Source: Streptomyces sp. ALI-76-A (GTDB taxonomy: Bacteria; Actinomycetota; Actinomycetes; Streptomycetales; Streptomycetaceae). From it: a stretch of 64,000 nt of DNA. Made by a program: the position numbers and the translations under genes. Position 1 is the stretch's first letter. The number at the start of each line of letters is the position of its first letter. The stretch covers positions 3,472,001 to 3,536,000 of the forward strand of contig NZ_JASVWB010000002.1 in assembly GCF_030287445.1 (NCBI RefSeq), written 5' to 3'. Shown here piece by piece: positions 63,269 through 64,000 of this stretch. Below the pieces are notes generated by a model that saw only the letters and a program-made list of their open reading frames with translations, was not told the origin of the DNA and searched no databases.

Positions 63269-64000
63269 ATGTGCGGAATCGTCGGTTACATCGGTAAGCG
63301 TGACGTGGCGCCCCTGCTGCTGGAGGGCCTCCAGCGGCTGGAGTACCGGGGATACGACTCGGCGGGCATCGTCGTGACGTCCCCGAAGACGTCCGGCCTG
63401 AAGATGGTCAAGGCCAAGGGCCGGGTCCGCGACCTGGAGGCCAGGGTCCCCGCCCGCTTCAAGGGCACGACCGGCATCGCCCACACCCGCTGGGCCACCC
63501 ACGGCGCCCCCTCCGACGTGAACGCCCACCCGCACCTGGACGCCGAGGGCAAGGTCGCCGTCGTCCACAACGGCATCATCGACAACGCCTCCGACCTGCG
63601 CCGCAAACTGGAGGCGGACGGCGTCGAGTTCCTCTCCGAGACCGACACCGAGGTCCTCGTCCACCTCATCGCCCGCGCCCAGGGCGAGAAGCTGGAGGAC
63701 AAGGTCCGCGAGACCCTGCGGGTCATCGAGGGCACGTACGGCATCGCCGTCCTGCACGCCGACTTCCCCGACCGGATCGTGGTGGCCCGTAACGGCTCCC
63801 CGGTCGTCCTCGGCATCGGCGAGAAGGAGATGTTCGTCGCCTCGGACATCGCCGCCCTGGTCGCGCACACCCGGCAGATAGTGACGCTGGACGACGGCGA
63901 GATGGCCACCCTCAAGGCCGACGACTTCCGCACGTACACCACCGAGGGCACCCGCACGACCGCCGAGCCGACCACCGTGGAGTGGGAGGCCGCCTCGTAC
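63269..64000 (+). CDS. glmS: glutamine-fructose-6-phosphate aminotransferase, 3' end cut by window edge
   Basis: First committed step to UDP-N-acetylglucosamine: glutamine plus fructose 6-phosphate gives glucosamine 6-phosphate. The glutaminase domain starts MCGIVGYIGKRDVAPLLLEGLQRLEYRGYDSAG with the catalytic Cys2; ARTRWATHG-like AHTRWATHGAPSDVNAHPHLD and VVHNGIIDN follow. About 244 of some 600 residues are visible. ATG at 63269 with GAGGAA upstream. In S. coelicolor a glmS lies in this position downstream of the des cluster. Confidence 0.96.
   Translation, partial: MCGIVGYIGKRDVAPLLLEGLQRLEYRGYDSAGIVVTSPKTSGLKMVKAKGRVRDLEARVPARFKGTTGIAHTRWATHGAPSDVNAHPHLDAEGKVAVVHNGIIDNASDLRRKLEADGVEFLSETDTEVLVHLIARAQGEKLEDKVRETLRVIEGTYGIAVLHADFPDRIVVARNGSPVVLGIGEKEMFVASDIAALVAHTRQIVTLDDGEMATLKADDFRTYTTEGTRTTAEPTTVEWEAASY

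Overview
The window is a high-GC, Streptomyces-type chromosomal segment. Codon third positions are almost always G or C, GTG starts are frequent, purine-rich ribosome binding sites precede most genes, and genes overlap by 4 bases (GTGA or ATGA) inside operons. Gene content and order, ending in an intact desferrioxamine cluster followed by a GH20 hexosaminidase, a DUF4429 protein and glmS, match the core chromosome around the S. coelicolor des locus. I see no phage, transposon, CRISPR or tRNA. Most of the window is conserved housekeeping and catabolic sequence; the novelty lies in intergenic structure and a few unusual proteins.

Layout. 1-6.8 kb: myo-inositol catabolism (iolC, a LacD-like aldolase, iolB, iolD, mmsA on the minus strand; an IolE-like protein divergent from a shared promoter). 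7.2-8.5 kb: a 66-residue HTH protein and a zinc alcohol dehydrogenase. 8.7-9.15 kb: no gene, but a promoter, tandem hairpins with identical loops and a strong terminator, which I read as a candidate small RNA beside citrate synthase. 9.2-13.0 kb: citrate synthase and a RecD2-like helicase. 13.2-15.9 kb: a LacI regulator, ribokinase and an odd RbsD-like gene. 16.0-20.6 kb: an operon of a Gfo/Idh/MocA dehydrogenase, a DUF993 aldolase-like protein and a sugar isomerase-like protein, with a divergent LacI regulator; its substrate is unknown. 20.6-24.5 kb: a two-tier minisatellite, a DHFR/RibD-like reductase, a MarR-GNAT fusion, another isomerase-like protein and an 850-base gap. 24.6-36.1 kb: secreted proteins (GH3 hexosaminidase, a lipoprotein, an S37 peptidase, a small exported protein, a phytase-like esterase, a beta-lactamase-fold protein, an endonuclease I family nuclease) and a four-domain ABC exporter. 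36.2-41.4 kb: agmatinase, a ThDP enzyme, a PucR regulator and a phosphatase-like protein.

41.3-51.1 kb: a cation diffusion facilitator, TesB thioesterase and a leucine/isovalerate degradation cluster (acyl-CoA dehydrogenases, TetR regulator, biotin-dependent carboxylase beta and alpha subunits, HMG-CoA lyase), with two matched TetR-type operators. 51.2-58.6 kb: the desferrioxamine system, desE and desF for ferric-siderophore uptake and reduction, desABCD for synthesis, with an iron box before each of the two transcription units. 58.6-64.0 kb: GH20 hexosaminidase, DUF4429 protein, purple acid phosphatase, a small conserved-looking protein and the start of glmS.

Together the genes describe a soil saprophyte that scavenges inositol, ribose and other sugars, chitin-derived amino sugars, guanidino compounds, phosphate esters, branched-chain acids and iron. 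All coordinates come from reading the sequence; functional names rest on recognisable motifs, and no database search was run.
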